Below are positions 49,161-63,355 of a stretch of DNA of 64,000 bases, piece after piece. The translations under genes were made by a program, and so were the position numbers. A model generated the notes under the pieces. The model was given only the letters and a program-made list of their open reading frames with translations, made no database searches and was not told the DNA's origin. Position 1 is the stretch's first letter, and every line of letters begins with the position of its first letter. The DNA comes from Poecilobothrus nobilitatus (Eukaryota; Arthropoda; Insecta; Diptera; Dolichopodidae): the NCBI GenBank assembly GCA_947095535.1, contig OX352774.1:9734001-9798000 (forward strand), written 5' to 3'.

Positions 49161-51141
49161 GTGTTGTTGTATTTATACTATATAGTAGGTTGATAGAATT
49201 ATTCTATCGTATTCTGTCTACATTGTAATATAATTGTAACTTTTTTAAGTAATAGTGTATAACATCTGTAACTTTTAATAATATCATTAAGTTAATTTAG
49301 ATTTTCATATCGAATAATTTATCAGGCAACATATTATTAATAAATAACATCAAAATTACATAACAAATAAAAAATATGCATAGGTATTAATTTAAAACCG
49401 CAGCACCGGAAATGTATTTATTAATATAATAATTCGCACCTGTCGCCGGTTTATGTTTAAATTTGTTCACCAAATTTTTTTTATAAAAATTCAATATAAA
49501 ACCTATTTTTCTTTTGAATTCTGGCAAAATCACTTGAGAGTTGATATATTAACAGTGTATGCTACGGATTTTTTTTAGATTTTGAAAAAAAGTAATCCAT
49601 GATGGAAAAAAATAATTAATACTTTTTATTACATTAATATCAATTTCATGATTCACAATTTTTTTAAATTCTTATAAAACATATAAGAATATATTTCTTT
49701 TATATAAATTTTTATTTTTGTTTTTTTGTAACGTCAAAGTATCAATGTTTTTAAATAAATCGAATCTCTATAACCATAAACCTCCGCAAAATGCAATGAC
49801 AAAATCAAAAAAAAAAAAAAGAAAAAAAAAAATTGAAGTTACGACTTATCGTAATCATTTGCACGCAAAGTTAAAATACAATGTCAGTAAAACTACAAAA
49901 TGTTAAGCTACAAATCACTATTTTGTCTTTCTTTTGTTTAATTTATATTTTAAATCACATTAATACATACATACATATATAGATAATACATTTTTTTTAA
50001 TACATATTACGTACAAATTACAATAGATGACTGCAACATAAAAAACAAAAACTGATAATAAATAATAAGCCAGTTTTTTCTTTTTTGTTTTTTTTTACTT
50101 GTATGGATTAATATAATAAATGTATGTATGTATGTGTATAGAAAAAAAATTGTTGCTGTAGCTAACTTAACTGTTAATATAACTACTAGTTTTACTACTT
50201 TAGTTTTTATGTTTTTAAAAATGCAGAAAATATTTTTTTGCATTTAAATTTTTTTTTTTTTTTTTTTATTTGACGTTACTGAAGTATAAAAGAAAAAAAA
50301 ATTGACTTTTACAAGTTTTGCTGCTTTTAAAAATGACTTGAGTTGATTTAAAAGTTGTTGTAAAAGTCGGTAAATATGTAAGTAAAAACCAAAAAAAGAA
50401 AAAAAAATATTGAAATTAACAACAAAATGACAGATATAAAAATCATTTATAAATAAAAAAAAAAAACAAAAAGAACAAGTTATAAAATTTAAAGAAATAA
50501 TAATATGGTAAAAGAAGAAAACAGTGGTATGTAGCTTGTACGGTTGATTTTTTTGTTTTTGAATTTCATTTTTGTATTTACTATGTTGCTTTGCTGTTAT
50601 GGGATTTTGTTGTTACAATACTGTTGTATTTATTTTTTTGCTGTTGTTGCTGTCCTGATCTTATTTTTCTTGTCTTCAAGTTTTAGCTCTTTTTTTTTTT
50701 TTTTTTTTTTAATGATGAATATTGATGTTGGTTTAAATTGGTTTTTTCAAAATATTTTAGTAGTAATCGCAATTTACACCTGAAAACGTCAAAGATATTG
50801 AATACGGTAAAAAAAAAAAAAAAAAACGCTTTTAGGTTATTTAATATATATATACCTATATATTTTTTTTGTTTAAATAAATTATAGTTGCTTTAGTTGA
50901 GTTTTCGGTTTGTTTTTTTTTTGGTGTTGCAAGAGAAGTGAAGACGTATATACGCGGTTCGATATTATTATAAGTAAAGAAAATATAAAATTTAAGCTTT
51001 TTCAACAACAAATTATATATATCTACATATATATATGTATATATATATAATAGTAGATGTATGTTTTTATGTATATATGCTTTAATTGATAACGTTCGTA
51101 TTATAACAGTAAAATTAAATTTAATAAGAAATACATATATC

Positions 51142-51144
<3 letters not shown>

Positions 51145-51174
<30 letters not shown>
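51145..51174. repeat. (TA)n microsatellite
   Basis: About 15 uninterrupted TA units followed by a T run. Confidence 0.9.
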
Positions 51175-51183
<9 letters not shown>

Positions 51184-51616
51184 TTTATTTTAACATTCGT
51201 GCATGATTGGATTACGAATTTGCGTAAATTATTATTATTCTTTTTTTTTTTAATTTTGTAATTTTCAATATTAATAAATTGTTTTTTTTTTTTTTTTGTT
51301 TTTTTGTTTATTTTATTTTGCAAATTCTTAAAACATTTTCTTAATTTTTAAATGAAATCAAAAATATTATAAATTTTCAATATTATTTTGTAATTAAAAT
51401 GTTTCATAATAAATGATAAATATAATTATATTGAAATAATAGTAAAAAGAAAAATGCATTTAGCAGTTATTACAGAAAAAAAAAAAAAAAGAAATTATAG
51501 TGTTGCCGTTTTTTTATGATAATAATATATAAGAGAATAAATTATATGATAATTTTGCATGTTTTGTTTTTCATTAAACAGTGAAAAGTTTTTTTTTTTT
51601 GTTATTTTGAATATAT

Positions 51617-51633
51617 AAGTATATATATATAAA

Positions 51634-51682
<49 letters not shown>

Positions 51683-51691
51683 TTATATATA
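51617..51691. repeat. Interrupted (TA)n microsatellite
   Basis: Several TA blocks broken by AAACGC, AC and TT. Confidence 0.85.
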
Positions 51692-54600
51692 TAAAATAAT
51701 TAATTTTTTATATTATATTTAAAAAATTTAAAACAATATTATTAAATAAAAAATCAAACACCATTAAAAAAATCAAATTTTAAACTTAAAAGTGGTTAAA
51801 AATTGCATGATATTTTATTTGTAGTAGTTATTTATATATGTATATATATATATTTACTTATATATATACATAAATATATATAAAAACTTATTCATTAATA
51901 AAGTAGTTGTTGTTATTTCTATATTTTGAACTGTCAAGATTTTCTTTTTCTACTTGGAAAATAATATCAAGATTTTCCACTAATTTGTTAATTTTTCTTT
52001 TTTTTTTTATTTTACTTTTGTTTTTATTTTATCGTTGCAGTTTTGAATTCAAAAGAAAATTTTTCCACTTGGAAAATTTGCTTTCCAAAATAATTTTGAA
52101 AAAAAAAAAAAAATTTGTGCATTGATTGTAAAATTTTGACAAAAACAAAAAAAAAAAAAAATAATTATTCAATCATTTTTTGATTAAATTGGCAAAAAAA
52201 TTGGTAAGTAAAAGAAAAATAAAATTAAAACTTAAAATATTTTTTTGCATAAATGAAAAGTATAAATTTTGATTAAGTAAAAATCAGCGATTATATATAT
52301 AGATTCATAATGTATTGATCAAAAAAGATCTTATTCCTTAATCAAACAAACTATAGGATTAATCTATAATGTAATATTAATTTACACGATCAGTATACGA
52401 TATGTAGAGATTAATTTACACAATGAACGATCTTCAAAGATTGTGAATGTTCTTAAAAAAAAAAAAAAAACAAAACATCTTATCTATTTTCTTTCAATTG
52501 TCCTTTCTTTACGTCCTACAAGATGAATTCTTATCATTTTAGGTTTATTTTGTGTATAAAATAGATCTATTATGATAAGTTTTAGGATTTATATTTGATC
52601 ATTTAACGAATATAAAAATATAAAATCAATATTAAATAGAAATAAAAAAAAAAAAAAATTATTTTTAAAAATGAAAGTTTTTATTTTTTTTTAATTCAAA
52701 TATAGTAACATTTACAACTTGTATTTAATTAATCCGTGAATTTCCTATATAGAAAAGAAAATTTTTTTTTTGGTTTTTATTTTTGTAAATTTATATGTTC
52801 ATTATTAGTGAATTGATATCCAATTTATATTTGAAATCTGGATTGTTAAGTTTTATCATTGTTTGTGTGTTTTTAGCTTTAAAATGGGATTCGTTATTTT
52901 CTGTTTTGTTATTCTTGCAATTTTTCACAAAATTTGCCTTGATTTGTTTTTTTTTTTTTATTTGTAACTGGTTATATAAAACAAGTAATAAAATTATTAA
53001 AATTACAATCATAATAATAAAAAATAATTATCATTAAAATAATGGTATTGGTAATATAGAAAAGATTTGTAATATTAATAATAATAGTGACATTGTGAAA
53101 AAAAAAGATGAATTTTAAATATTGCAAAATATTGTCAGCTTATTTTAAAATTTATGATAACTAGATTGTAGATATAAAAACAAAAAAATATAATAATTTA
53201 TTCAATTTAAGCTTTTTATTGTGAAAATTACTGTGATCCATAGTCATTTATTAACTGTTAGAAAAATTAACTGCCTTAATTAGACCTTTTAATAATGGAT
53301 CATCATGTCAGAGTCTTAATTTAAATTTTACTAACTTGTATTAGTCTAATTTTTGTAGAGAAATTATTTGTTTTTTATTTTATTTATTTTATTTATTAAT
53401 CTATAAATGTATTTTAATTATTAATATATATACGTATTTGTTATATTTAAATTTTGCCATCTGATAATTCATTTTTGTGCTTTTTCATGAAATTCGTTCG
53501 ATTTTTCATCAGATCCTTTAAAACTTAATCAGAGACTAGAAAATTATCAATGCCTTTTTAAAATAAATTAAAATGCCATTTAAAATAAAAAGAGAATCAA
53601 TTAGATATAAGAAAATTTCTTAAATGAGATGTAAAGAATGGAGACGCGTGCGCTTAATATAACGGGTTTAAGTAAAATAGTACAAAATGTTAAGAAAATT
53701 TTGTAATGCATTTTTCGGTCACTATATGGCGGCATCGGTCCTAAATATATTCGGAAGGTTGGAGATAAAGTACCGTTATGTGATGACGTTATTTAAATAA
53801 TGCGTAAACCCTTTGCGGCAGTGTTAAAGTAAACATATATTAAATATTGATATTAATTAGTTATTTTATTATATAATAAAAATCATCTAATTAATCTAAG
53901 GAAAGTTAATTATTCGGCAGCTGATAAAAAAATATATTGAATATAATCAACTACTGAAAAATCTTTTAATAAATTCAAGTTGACAAATTAACAAGTAATC
54001 ACTTGCTTGACACTTTCATAACAAAAGTTAATTCTTTAAAATCATCTACAATAAAATTTATTAATTTTTTATCTACATTTCTTATCAAATAAATCAATTT
54101 TGAAATTACCTTGAAAATTATTTTTATTGTTTCGATATAATTACCTTGACATTGTCAATAAAATAAAATTATATAATTATGACCATTGTTTATGCATTTT
54201 ATTGGGAGACACCCAGTCAATTTATATTTTGATTTGTATTTATGACATAATAATAAAATAATTAAGGTATAAATAAGATACTTATGATGAGTTGAACTAA
54301 TTTTTTTAGTGTAAATTTTAGGAGACTTAAAATTTAAAATATTTATTTTTAGTTTTATTTTTACAATTCCAATTATACAAATTAGTGTTTAATTTGTTTG
54401 GAGTTTAATAAGATAAGAGTTTAATAAACTACAGAAATATTCATTATCTTATCTTGATTCCTAAAATTTGATAATTTTTATTTGTTTGCTTTGATAAAAA
54501 ATAAAGATAAGTGTCGGCTTTTTTATTTTATTTTTTTAAATAAAAATTATTATTTTTTCTGACCACATCATTCTTCTTCTCTTTCCAATACGCTATTCGG

Positions 54601-54814
54601 AGCCTATAGTGACTTTATCCACATCATATTTTTATTTAAATATAATGAATTTTTTTTTAAAAACCTTGATAACATTGGAATCTATATTATGCTTAGATAA
54701 TCAACATATAAATAATGAAATAATAAAATGCATTAATTATCACAACACGCATTATTTTCTATCAGTTATACGGATACTGATTATATTTATGTATAACATA
54801 GAACATATTTTTCG

Positions 54815-55384
54815 ATACCACTGGCAATTGAACGAGTGGCACAATATAAATATCTTATGGGTGTTATTCTAGATGAAAATCTCAACTGGATTGTGCAGTT
54901 AAATTGGTAGTAGTAAAAATATTTAAAAAGATAAGAAAACGTTTACCATTTAAAGTAAAAAAAAATCGGAATTTTATAGTATTTTTTATAGCACTATAAC
55001 TTATGACGTCTCAGTATAGCGAAATACGTTACGTACAATAAAAACATTGAAATGCTTCAGATTATACAAAAATAAAGCAATTAAAATTTTGTTTGTGTTC
55101 AATAAGAGAACATCAACAAATGACTTCAGAAACTTGTCGCAAATAACACATACTCTTAATTTAACACAAAATATTATTCTAACAAATAAAAAAATTTTGA
55201 AGAACAATTAAATTCATAATTATGAAATCAAAACATTTCATTTATTGCGTATTAATTGTGCAAATACAAATCTGTATGGACATAATTGGACAATCCCTAT
55301 AATGAAAACTTATAATCATTTCTCAGCTGATATTAAAAGCTTAAATGTTAAAAATTTAAAGAAAACATGTAAAAACCTGTTATA
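54815..55384 (+). pseudogene. LINE reverse transcriptase C-terminal remnant
   Basis: IERVAQYKYLMGVILDENLN W (from about 54826), then after gaps KIFKKIRKRLPF, LKCFRLYKNKAIKILFVFNK RTSTNDFRNL, one stop, then HNYEIKTFHLLRINCANTNL YG and MKTYNHFSADIKSLNVKNLK KTCKNLL ending at TAA 55382. This is the ordered C-terminal pattern of a non-LTR retrotransposon polymerase (LG..ID..L.W, L..IQ.KAI...F, HN...R...). Several stops and shifts make it a pseudogene. Confidence 0.65.
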
Positions 55385-56529
55385 ATTTTTGTATGTATAT
55401 ATTTCTTTTATATTTTTTATCCTTAGTTCATAATTTTTGTTAAATAGTTTTTATTACCATTTTTAATTTTTTTTTGAATTTTTCTAACAATGATTGTTAT
55501 ACCAATCAATCTATATGACCATCGAATGTTCCATTGAGAATTTAAATAAATAATCGAAAATGAATTTCTTTTTAGAAAACAAACAAAAGTTTTATTGAAG
55601 AACATTATAAAACTATGCACATTAAAACCCACTCTACTACTCAAAAATGAAATAGAATTGACGAGAGAATAAACCGAAAAAGAGGCTATAAAACAAATAT
55701 TTTTTTAACTGACAAAATAAACTAACTTGCAGCTTTTTATACATAATATACATTTACATTTTTCTTTAGTTTTCCTTTAATAAAAAAAAAAAAAATATTT
55801 GTATTGATATAAATAATCTTGGCAGTATGAAATAACTCCTTAAGAAATAATTCCGCAATTCAAAACTGAAATAATACTTAAAACATTTTTCTTGTTTTAG
55901 TGTGATGCTGAGTATTTAATTTTGGGCAAATTTATTTAATTTCTATTTTCCGGATTTTTTATTCTCCAATAGACTTTTTGCGGATTTATTTAATTTTTTT
56001 TTTATATAATCCTGATTTTCAAACCAACTCAAAAATCTATCCTAATTTTTTTTTCCCCGTATATGTCGTTTCTACAAAAGCTTTTAAAATAGTGAGGGGT
56101 ACTGTCCCTAATCCCTCGTTAAACAAATTATTGAAATCTAAATTTTGCAACCTTAGAGTTGGTTAGAGTTAGAGTTAAGTTACTTCTTACTGGTTAGTCC
56201 TTCCTAATTATTATTTACATATATTGGTATAGATGCCATTAATTGGTATATATGCGAGACTCTCAAATAGGAGGTGTTTTAGAGTTAATTTTATTTATAC
56301 CTATATATTTCGTTATTTGCATTACATATCTATAAATCTAATTTAAAATTTATTATATTTATTTTTTTTTTGAAATTTTGGACATGTTTTATTTATTTGA
56401 TAACTCCTGAAAACATTAAATTAAAAAAAATTATGATTTTTTTCATATTTATTTTGCGGACTTATTTCGTTTTGTGCGAAGTAATTTCTGAAGAATTGTG
56501 GACTTATTACATTATGATGTAGCTCTGCA
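55385..56529. other. Non-coding stretch
   Basis: AT-rich. A more complex patch at 56060-56290 (GTGAGGGGTACTGTCCCTAA, GTTGGTTAGAGTTAGAGTTA) may be old repeat DNA. No gene supported. Confidence 0.35.
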
Positions 56530-56712
56530 ATTTTTTAGTTTATTCCCCTGTTACATAAATGTGACAAGGAAATTACACAGACTCTCCTTTTTAGGTGTGG
56601 CTGTCGCTGTCGTAAGGAGAAATTATTCTTCTGATGTGTATGGAATTCCTCTATGTTTTATTTTATCTCTGTTTTTATATGCTCTTACCCACTAGTCTAC
56701 CGATGCGGAGAT
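56530..56712 (-). repeat. S2 tRNA-derived SINE, decayed inverted copy
   Basis: TTAGTTTATTCCCCTGTTAC, ATAAATGTGACAAGGAAATT, ACACAGACTCTCCTTTTTAG, GTCGTAAGGAGAAATTATTC and GCTCTTACCCACTAG line up with 12061-12235. The B-box part is lost. Confidence 0.65.
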
Positions 56713-59220
56713 GTTTCTTGATGAGTTATTTTATACTGTCAATAATCATATATTATTTAAAAATTTATAATTTAAAAATTCCAAAATTACAGTATTTAAA
56801 ATATTTATATATAAATAAATTATCACTAAATTGAATGTAATACAATTTTAGTTTTCTAAACACTTACAGTAAAACATGTAGTAAAACTTTGATTATAACC
56901 CATATATGAATACAAAATTGGCTACAAAATATTAATAAAATTTAAAACTTTTGATTTTAAGTATTCAATTTCTCAATTATAAAAAATTATTTATCATATA
57001 TCGATAATCATTTATTATTTGGAACAACAACATCATGTAGGAAGTAAATTTTAAACTAAAATCTTGGAAATATCAAAATGATCTTTTAAATGATCGTTAA
57101 ATACTTTTTTTTATGAAATAAAATAAAATCAAAAATTTATTAGAACTATAGATACTTTAAATTGCTTCAACTAAAATTTTAAATCAATTAAAATTCCAAC
57201 CTTTTCAAGCAAAGTAAATTAATATCCGTATCTGTATCCGTATCCGTATCACTACAACCAGTCTAACAATACTTTTTACTAAACAATTAGTATATAATAT
57301 ATATATATATATATGTGACTGCTGACTGGTTTAAAATAAATTTATAATAAATAATATAAATATATAATAAATAACATTAAATATTATTAATAAAACAAAT
57401 ATTATAAATTCGTATAATTATTTATTAACAGATAAATTATACTTAAGTTTTATATTTTTATTTTTAATAATTTTAACCTAATTAATTTTTTCTTTTTGAT
57501 TTATTTAATGTTATATACATGTATGTATATATATATATATATATATACTTGATTAAAATCTTCAATTACTTCATCATCAAAATAGTTGTTTAATTTGATT
57601 TGTGTATTTTTTTATTTTTGTTTTATTTCATTGCACAATATGAATATATGAATTTGAATTCGCCTTATAAATCAATAAAATCATTAACAGTATGTTATTA
57701 TATTGATTGAAAGAACAAGCGGCAAAAAAAAAAAATTACTGAAATAATTTTTTTTTTTTTTTTTATTTATTTTAAAAAAAAAACAAGAAAAAAAAAATTA
57801 TTTGCAAAAAAAAACCACAAAATCTTATGCAAATTATTTTATTGCAAAAAAAAATCATTAATAGTATTGAAGAGAAGAGTTATGAACGAAATTCGAATTT
57901 AAAATTAATAAGAAAAAAAATAACAGAAAAAAAAAACCTTTTTGATTATAAAATAACCAGTAAAATCAAACAAAACTGAAATAAAAGAAAAAAAATAAAA
58001 AAAACATTATTATTACCTGACGTAAACGCATATCAAAGGTAAATCTTACTTAACATGTATACACTTATTAACAGGTATTATAATATTATACCGTTCAGTT
58101 GTCATTCCTATATTATATATATATATTATATTATTATATATGTATTTTTTTTTTTTTTGGAAATTTTATTGAAAAAGAAGGTACTTAATTCATTTAAGTG
58201 ATTCTTTTTTTGATGAGTGATTTTTTTTTTTTGAGTATTTCTACTTTTAGAAGTACCCAATGTTAATAATTAATAAAAATGTATTTTATAATCACCACTC
58301 CTCAAAAAAATAAAAAAAAAAGAACAAAACTTTTTTTTATTTTTATTATGAGAGCTAGCAACTTAAAAATTGCGGTAGTTAATATAGTAACGTTCAATTT
58401 AAGGTGACAATTCCAGTTATGTGGGTTGATCATATTGATCACTATTATAATATTGATATTAATATGAAGTAGCCATTATACTTTCCCATTTACTTATTTT
58501 TGTTTCTTGTTTGTTTTTTTTCAGGTACAAAATAAAGTAAAAAAAATTACAGTTGTGGTAAAAAAAAATAAACTTGTCCAAAAAATTAACAAAAATATTT
58601 TTTTGTCGTCGTTGTTGTCGTTTGAACGAAATTTGTCTTTATTTCACATTGTTATGTTTATACAATTTCGATATCAATTTTTAACATGTTGATCTGATAT
58701 GTTTGTTAATCGTTCTTGGCTTACGAAGAAATGTTAACACTATACCCTATGAAGAAATTTAAACGCTTCCTAAAGTATATGAAAAATTTTTAAAACTACT
58801 GTATTTTTAGGTTGCCTTTTTATAGTATACTATTTCTCTATTACTACCTAGAATATTATAATCGAGGGATCATTAATTCTTTTGATTTTAAGGATTGTAG
58901 AGAATTTACTTTTTCATTGATTTAATATTTAGTGTATAATTCCTAATATGAAATGGTATTTTAATATATAACCTCTTTAAACTGTTCCTATATTTTCTTG
59001 TATATATTTTCCTTTTCCCTTAATATTTTCCTTTCAAATAATGGAGCGCTTATTTAGAATGAATTTAAAATCAGTATTTTACGCACAGTACCCATTTATA
59101 AATAACGGTCTTTTAACACAGACTTCTTTTAAGTTTAAAGATATTTATTTGGGAAATCACAAGATATCACAAGATACTTGGGCATGTATGCAGTAGCTTT
59201 ATTCGTATAGTTTTTTAGTT
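56713..59220. other. Non-coding stretch
   Basis: AT-rich with a TATCCG array (57223-57250), (TA)n tracts near 57296 and 57529, and long A/T runs at 57720-58000. The frame at 58507 is not supported. Confidence 0.4.
57223..57250. repeat. Short (TATCCG)n array
   Basis: TATCCGTATCTGTATCCGTA TCCGTATC: about five 6-bp units, one with a C-to-T change. Confidence 0.8.
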
Positions 59221-59300
59221 TTTGTATATTTATTTAAATACAGTTACAGTGGTACATAAATGTGCCAGGTAGCTATAACCGCTGTTTCCTGGTAGGAATG
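59221..59300 (-). repeat. Possible 3' part of an S2 SINE
   Basis: GTGGTACATAAATGTGCCAG and GTTTCCTGGTAGGAATGTGG resemble the S2 body at 56548-56600. It is next to, but distinct from, the S1 copy that follows. Confidence 0.3.
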
Positions 59301-59359
59301 TGGGGTGTACGAGATATTATGTGATATATTTAAGTATTTATATATTGCGATATATGAAT

Positions 59360-59470
59360 ATTTTTTTTTTTTTTTATTATAATTATTGTACCCAGCCGGG
59401 AATCGAACCCGAGACCTCTCATTCCCTTATAAATGAGAAGCGATGCGTCAACCACTGCACCAATGGCTCG
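59360..59470 (-). repeat. S1 tRNA-derived SINE, best preserved copy
   Basis: On the minus strand: A box TGGTGCAGTGG, a 7-bp anticodon-like stem TCTCATT/AATGAGA, a T arm CGGGTTCGATTCCCG with a perfect B box GGTTCGATTCC, and an acceptor pairing AGCC/GGCT, then GGGTACAATAATTATAAT and an A tail (T run 59362-59375). It is not a functional tRNA: the anticodon loop is abnormal and there is a retroposon tail. Confidence 0.8.
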
Positions 59471-60801
59471 ATTGTGTATATTTAATGAAAACAAACAAAC
59501 GTTCATATAAAAAAAAAATATTTTTTTTTAAATTTTAGAATTACTTGATAAATAAATTATTGATGATAATAAATTTGACTTAAACTGTATATATATTTAA
59601 TAAAGCTAAAATCATTGTCATCACAAATTCTATAATTTTTGATTTAAAATAAAGAATTAAATAAAAATTTTAATTATGTAGAATTGATGCCAAAGACGTC
59701 ATAAAAAATATTTGAAGGTTTCTGGTTTGAATTTTTTAATATTTTAAAAATTTTTCTTAAATTTAAAACAAAAAATAAAAAATTTAATTTAATTGATTTT
59801 TATTTTTTTTTTTGATATTTTTTTATTATTTTTGAATAATTTCAAATAAAATTTATTTATATTTACTTAGCAATATTTTTTTTTTTTTTTTATATGCTAA
59901 AATAAATCCCAAGGATGAAATTTAAAGTTTTAAAATTATTTTAAGAAATCTTATTATAAATATTTATTTTCTTTAGATATAATAATATTTTTCTTTTTAA
60001 TTTAAAAATATAATAATGTAAATTTAAAAAAAATGAAAACATTTTAAGGTTAAGGAAACATTTTGAAGTTTTTTTTTTTGTTTTTTTGTTTGACCACCAA
60101 AACTTTTTATTGAAGTATTTAAATCATGCCTGTGTGATATAAAATCATTGGTTCGGACTACACACTTTAATTACATATATTTTAAATTATATTACTCAGA
60201 TAGAATATGAAATTATTTAATAAAAATATTTAATATTAATTTTTCTAATATTTATACAATTCTTAGAAATGCTATAAAAAGTCATTATATTATTTCAACA
60301 AAAAATAATTTTAATTAAAAGCAACTTTGTTACGGGGAATTTTATCTGTTCTGTTAGATAACAAACAATTCAAAATACATTAATTTGTATTTTGAATAGT
60401 TAAATTTTGCAATTAATTACAGAAGTTAAAGTAAAATTGGCTTTTTAAAATAAACACTTATATTAAATAATGTTTAGATTAGGTGAGAAATATGAAATGT
60501 TGGTTTATTGAAGGAAAAACTCCAACAAAAACACTCAAAACCTCAAAAATTTGATATGATCATCAGCATATCTTAAGCCAGATACAGTTCTAATGATGTA
60601 TCTTTTTATTAGATATTTATAGATTTTGTTTAAGGTATCTGTTATACGTCTTACGACTAGAGAACTAAGGAATGCTTGTGACTGTGAGAACAAAAATCAT
60701 TGTCTAAGCAGATTAGGAATTAAACAGAAAGTATTTCACAACACTTAATCTCTTTTTCTGCAGATAGAATTCAAAAGTAGTTTTTTGAGTAATATATAAA
60801 C

Positions 60802-60898
60802 TGGCAGTGTCCTGTGTTTAGATTGATTGTCTGTAAAATTGAAAAATTAAAAGGCAGTGACCTGTGTTTAAATTGTCTGTAAAATTGAAATTTTAGAA
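60802..60898 (+). repeat. Tandem duplication, about 50 bp
   Basis: GGCAGTGTCCTGTGTTTAGA ttgattGTCTGTAAAATTGAAA is followed by GGCAGTGACCTGTGTTTAAA TTGTCTGTAAAATTGAAA. Confidence 0.75.
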
Positions 60899-63175
60899 GT
60901 GTATTAACAAGGCTTTCGTTTTTTTTTACCCTGAATATCTCAGTCTTCTCTCAAATAATCAAACAGTATATGAAACAAAATGTAATAACAAAATGAAAAA
61001 TAAATTATAACAATATATATTTTATTTTTCTGTATAAATTTGCTTGATTGATTAAAAATTCTATTAATTGTATACAAATATATTTGCATGAAAATTTGAC
61101 ATATTATCAGTTCTATATAATTTAAATCATTGCGGGAGACTAGAGCGGAAATCAATACCTTTATATAATCAGAAAAAATAAAAGCCTTCAAAATGAAATA
61201 AATAATATATAAATTTAACTTGTCTATATATGTAAAGGGAGTATTTAAAAAAACCAAAATCTAAATACATACTTTTAAAAATAATTATAATATTATAGAT
61301 TTTTTTTTTTTATTTAATTTAATTAAATTATATTTCTAAATCTAAATCTAAATATGAGGAAAAAACCTTCAATTTAATGGCGGAAATTTTAGATCAATAT
61401 TTCTATATTTGAAATATTTAAAAGAAATAAAAGTGAAAAAAAAAAAACAGAAATAAAAAAATAATATTTTATAGTAATATTCATAATTTAATTTACACAT
61501 TTGATAAAATAATTTTTTTTTTTAATTAGGTATCTAAAAATAATTTTGTTTTGCCAAAAATTGAACTAATGGCAAGGTAAAAATTATTTTATTTTATCAT
61601 ATCTAATAATTATTAAAAAAAAAAAAAAAAAACTGTGACTCTTATAACCTTTAAAACAAATTCAAACAATTACAAATTATTATATTATGTTGTAATTTTT
61701 TTTTCTTTAATTATTATTCTTTGCTACCAATTATATATTATATAGGATAACCCATTTACCTTGAATAAAATTAACCTAAAATTTCACCTTATGTTCTTAT
61801 TTATACATATTTATGTATACATATAAAAAAATATAATTAAATTCTTTTTATTTCTATTAGATACATTTTACGACTATTATTAATTCACCTACATTGCCTT
61901 TAAGATCAACTGAAATTTAAAAGAAAACAAAACAATACGTTTAAATGTTGACAGGTTATACTTTTTACCTATTAGTTTTATTCATGACCAAGAACTTATA
62001 TCTTTACCCTATATATGGTGGTGACTCTTACAAAAAAAAAAAACAGTCAGTAGTATACAAAAAAAAAAAACAAAAATAAAAAAAAAAATTAATTATGGAA
62101 AAGAAAAAAAAATGTTTACAAAAACAGAAAGAAAGAAGATGATTACGTGATCGGGATTTTTTTTTTTCTATATAAAAATTTCTATAAAGTTCTAGAAGAA
62201 TGCAATAACGCTTTAAAAAAAATCATTAAATGTAAAAGAATTTAAAAAAAAAAAAAAATTAAATAAAAGTAAGAAGTAAAAAGAAAGAAAATAATATAAA
62301 CATTAATAAAATACACCTGTATTTTATTACAGTTAACTATATTAAGTATAAAATGACAAGTGAATATTAGTCATTTAATGAAGATATTTGACGAGGTGTC
62401 ACAAAAAGTTATGTTATGAATATAAATCCTAATGTTTTATTTGTAACAAACAATTTAAATCGAGATATTATCTGTCATATAGGTAAAATAAACAATATTA
62501 TTTTTTGTTTATGACAATATTATGATAATAAAATTTAAAATAGATTTTGACGTTTGACTATTTAGAATGTTGCGAAATATAAAGTTTATAAAAACCAACA
62601 TATTGGCTGTCAGATAATGACAAGAAGGTTTAAATACTCGTAGAAACACAACTCAATAAAATAATCAATTTAAATGAGTTGATAACCGAATCCTTGAATT
62701 AGTGAACCAAATACAAAAAAAATCGTTTATAAAATTTATATTTTTATCAATTTCATTAAAAAATTTCACCCAATATATTTTTAATCATTATTTAATGAGT
62801 TAAACCATCTAAAATCGATTTTACCGAAAAAAATATTTAGTTTCAAGTATTTTCATTTCTATACTAATATCGTTTTCTTTTTTTTTGAAAACCGAATCTA
62901 ATGATTTCAGTATACGAATATTTTTTGATATTAGATTGAAATGAATTACAAATCTATTTGTGATATTTATTTAGTTCTTCTAATGAAAAGAAACTATCAT
63001 ATGTTAGTATTTGCTAAGTAATTTTACTAAGCAATTTTTAATGTTTTTCTTTAAATAAAGGTAATATTTATAAAAAAATATAAGAACCAAAGTGGCCAAA
63101 GGACGGTGGAGCTTGCAAATACAACTTGAGTCATCTGTTAGTAATTGAGTTTAAAAAGATCTAAATATATTATAT

Positions 63176-63197
63176 TCTCTCTCTCTCTCTCTCTCTT
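63176..63197. repeat. (CT)n microsatellite
   Basis: About 11 CT units, then TTTAG. Confidence 0.9.
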
Positions 63198-63295
63198 TAG
63201 ATCTGAAATGAAACAAGATTATCTTAATTGTAGAATTTTCAGAGAAATTGAGACTCCAAACAGTGTGGAACATTTTGGAAGGTTAACTACTGTCT

Positions 63296-63355
63296 TAGAT
63301 TCTAGTGATTACTAATGCCTTAGCTTCGCCCTTCACCCTTCATCAATAATAAATG
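63296..63355 (+). repeat. Dispersed repeat pair member
   Basis: Matches 43137-43192: TAGTGATTACTAATGCCTTA and CTTCATCAATAATAAATGA. Confidence 0.4.

Larger units (their letters stand above)
49161..54805. other. Gene-poor stretch rich in (TA)n
   Basis: Contains (TA)n tracts at 51145-51174 and 51617-51691, T/A homopolymers, and an atypical, more GC-rich patch at 53640-53830. Frames here (for example 49013, 50544, 52795) are low-complexity and not supported as genes. Confidence 0.4.

Noticed and set aside
51617..51691. CRISPR-like or satellite array
   Set aside because: Simple (TA)n; there are no spaced repeats of CRISPR type anywhere in the window.
59391..59469. tRNA gene on the minus strand
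   Set aside because: A and B boxes and arms are present, but the anticodon loop is abnormal and an A tail follows; other decayed copies exist, so it is a SINE.
60545..60600. LRYADD on the minus strand, resembling the reverse transcriptase active site
   Set aside because: No other polymerase motif could be read around it in any frame; probably coincidence.
60940..61257. 105-codon minus-strand frame
   Set aside because: Ile/Phe/Tyr-rich, no motif, no regular hydrophobic pattern, no splice context; expected by chance in this AT content.
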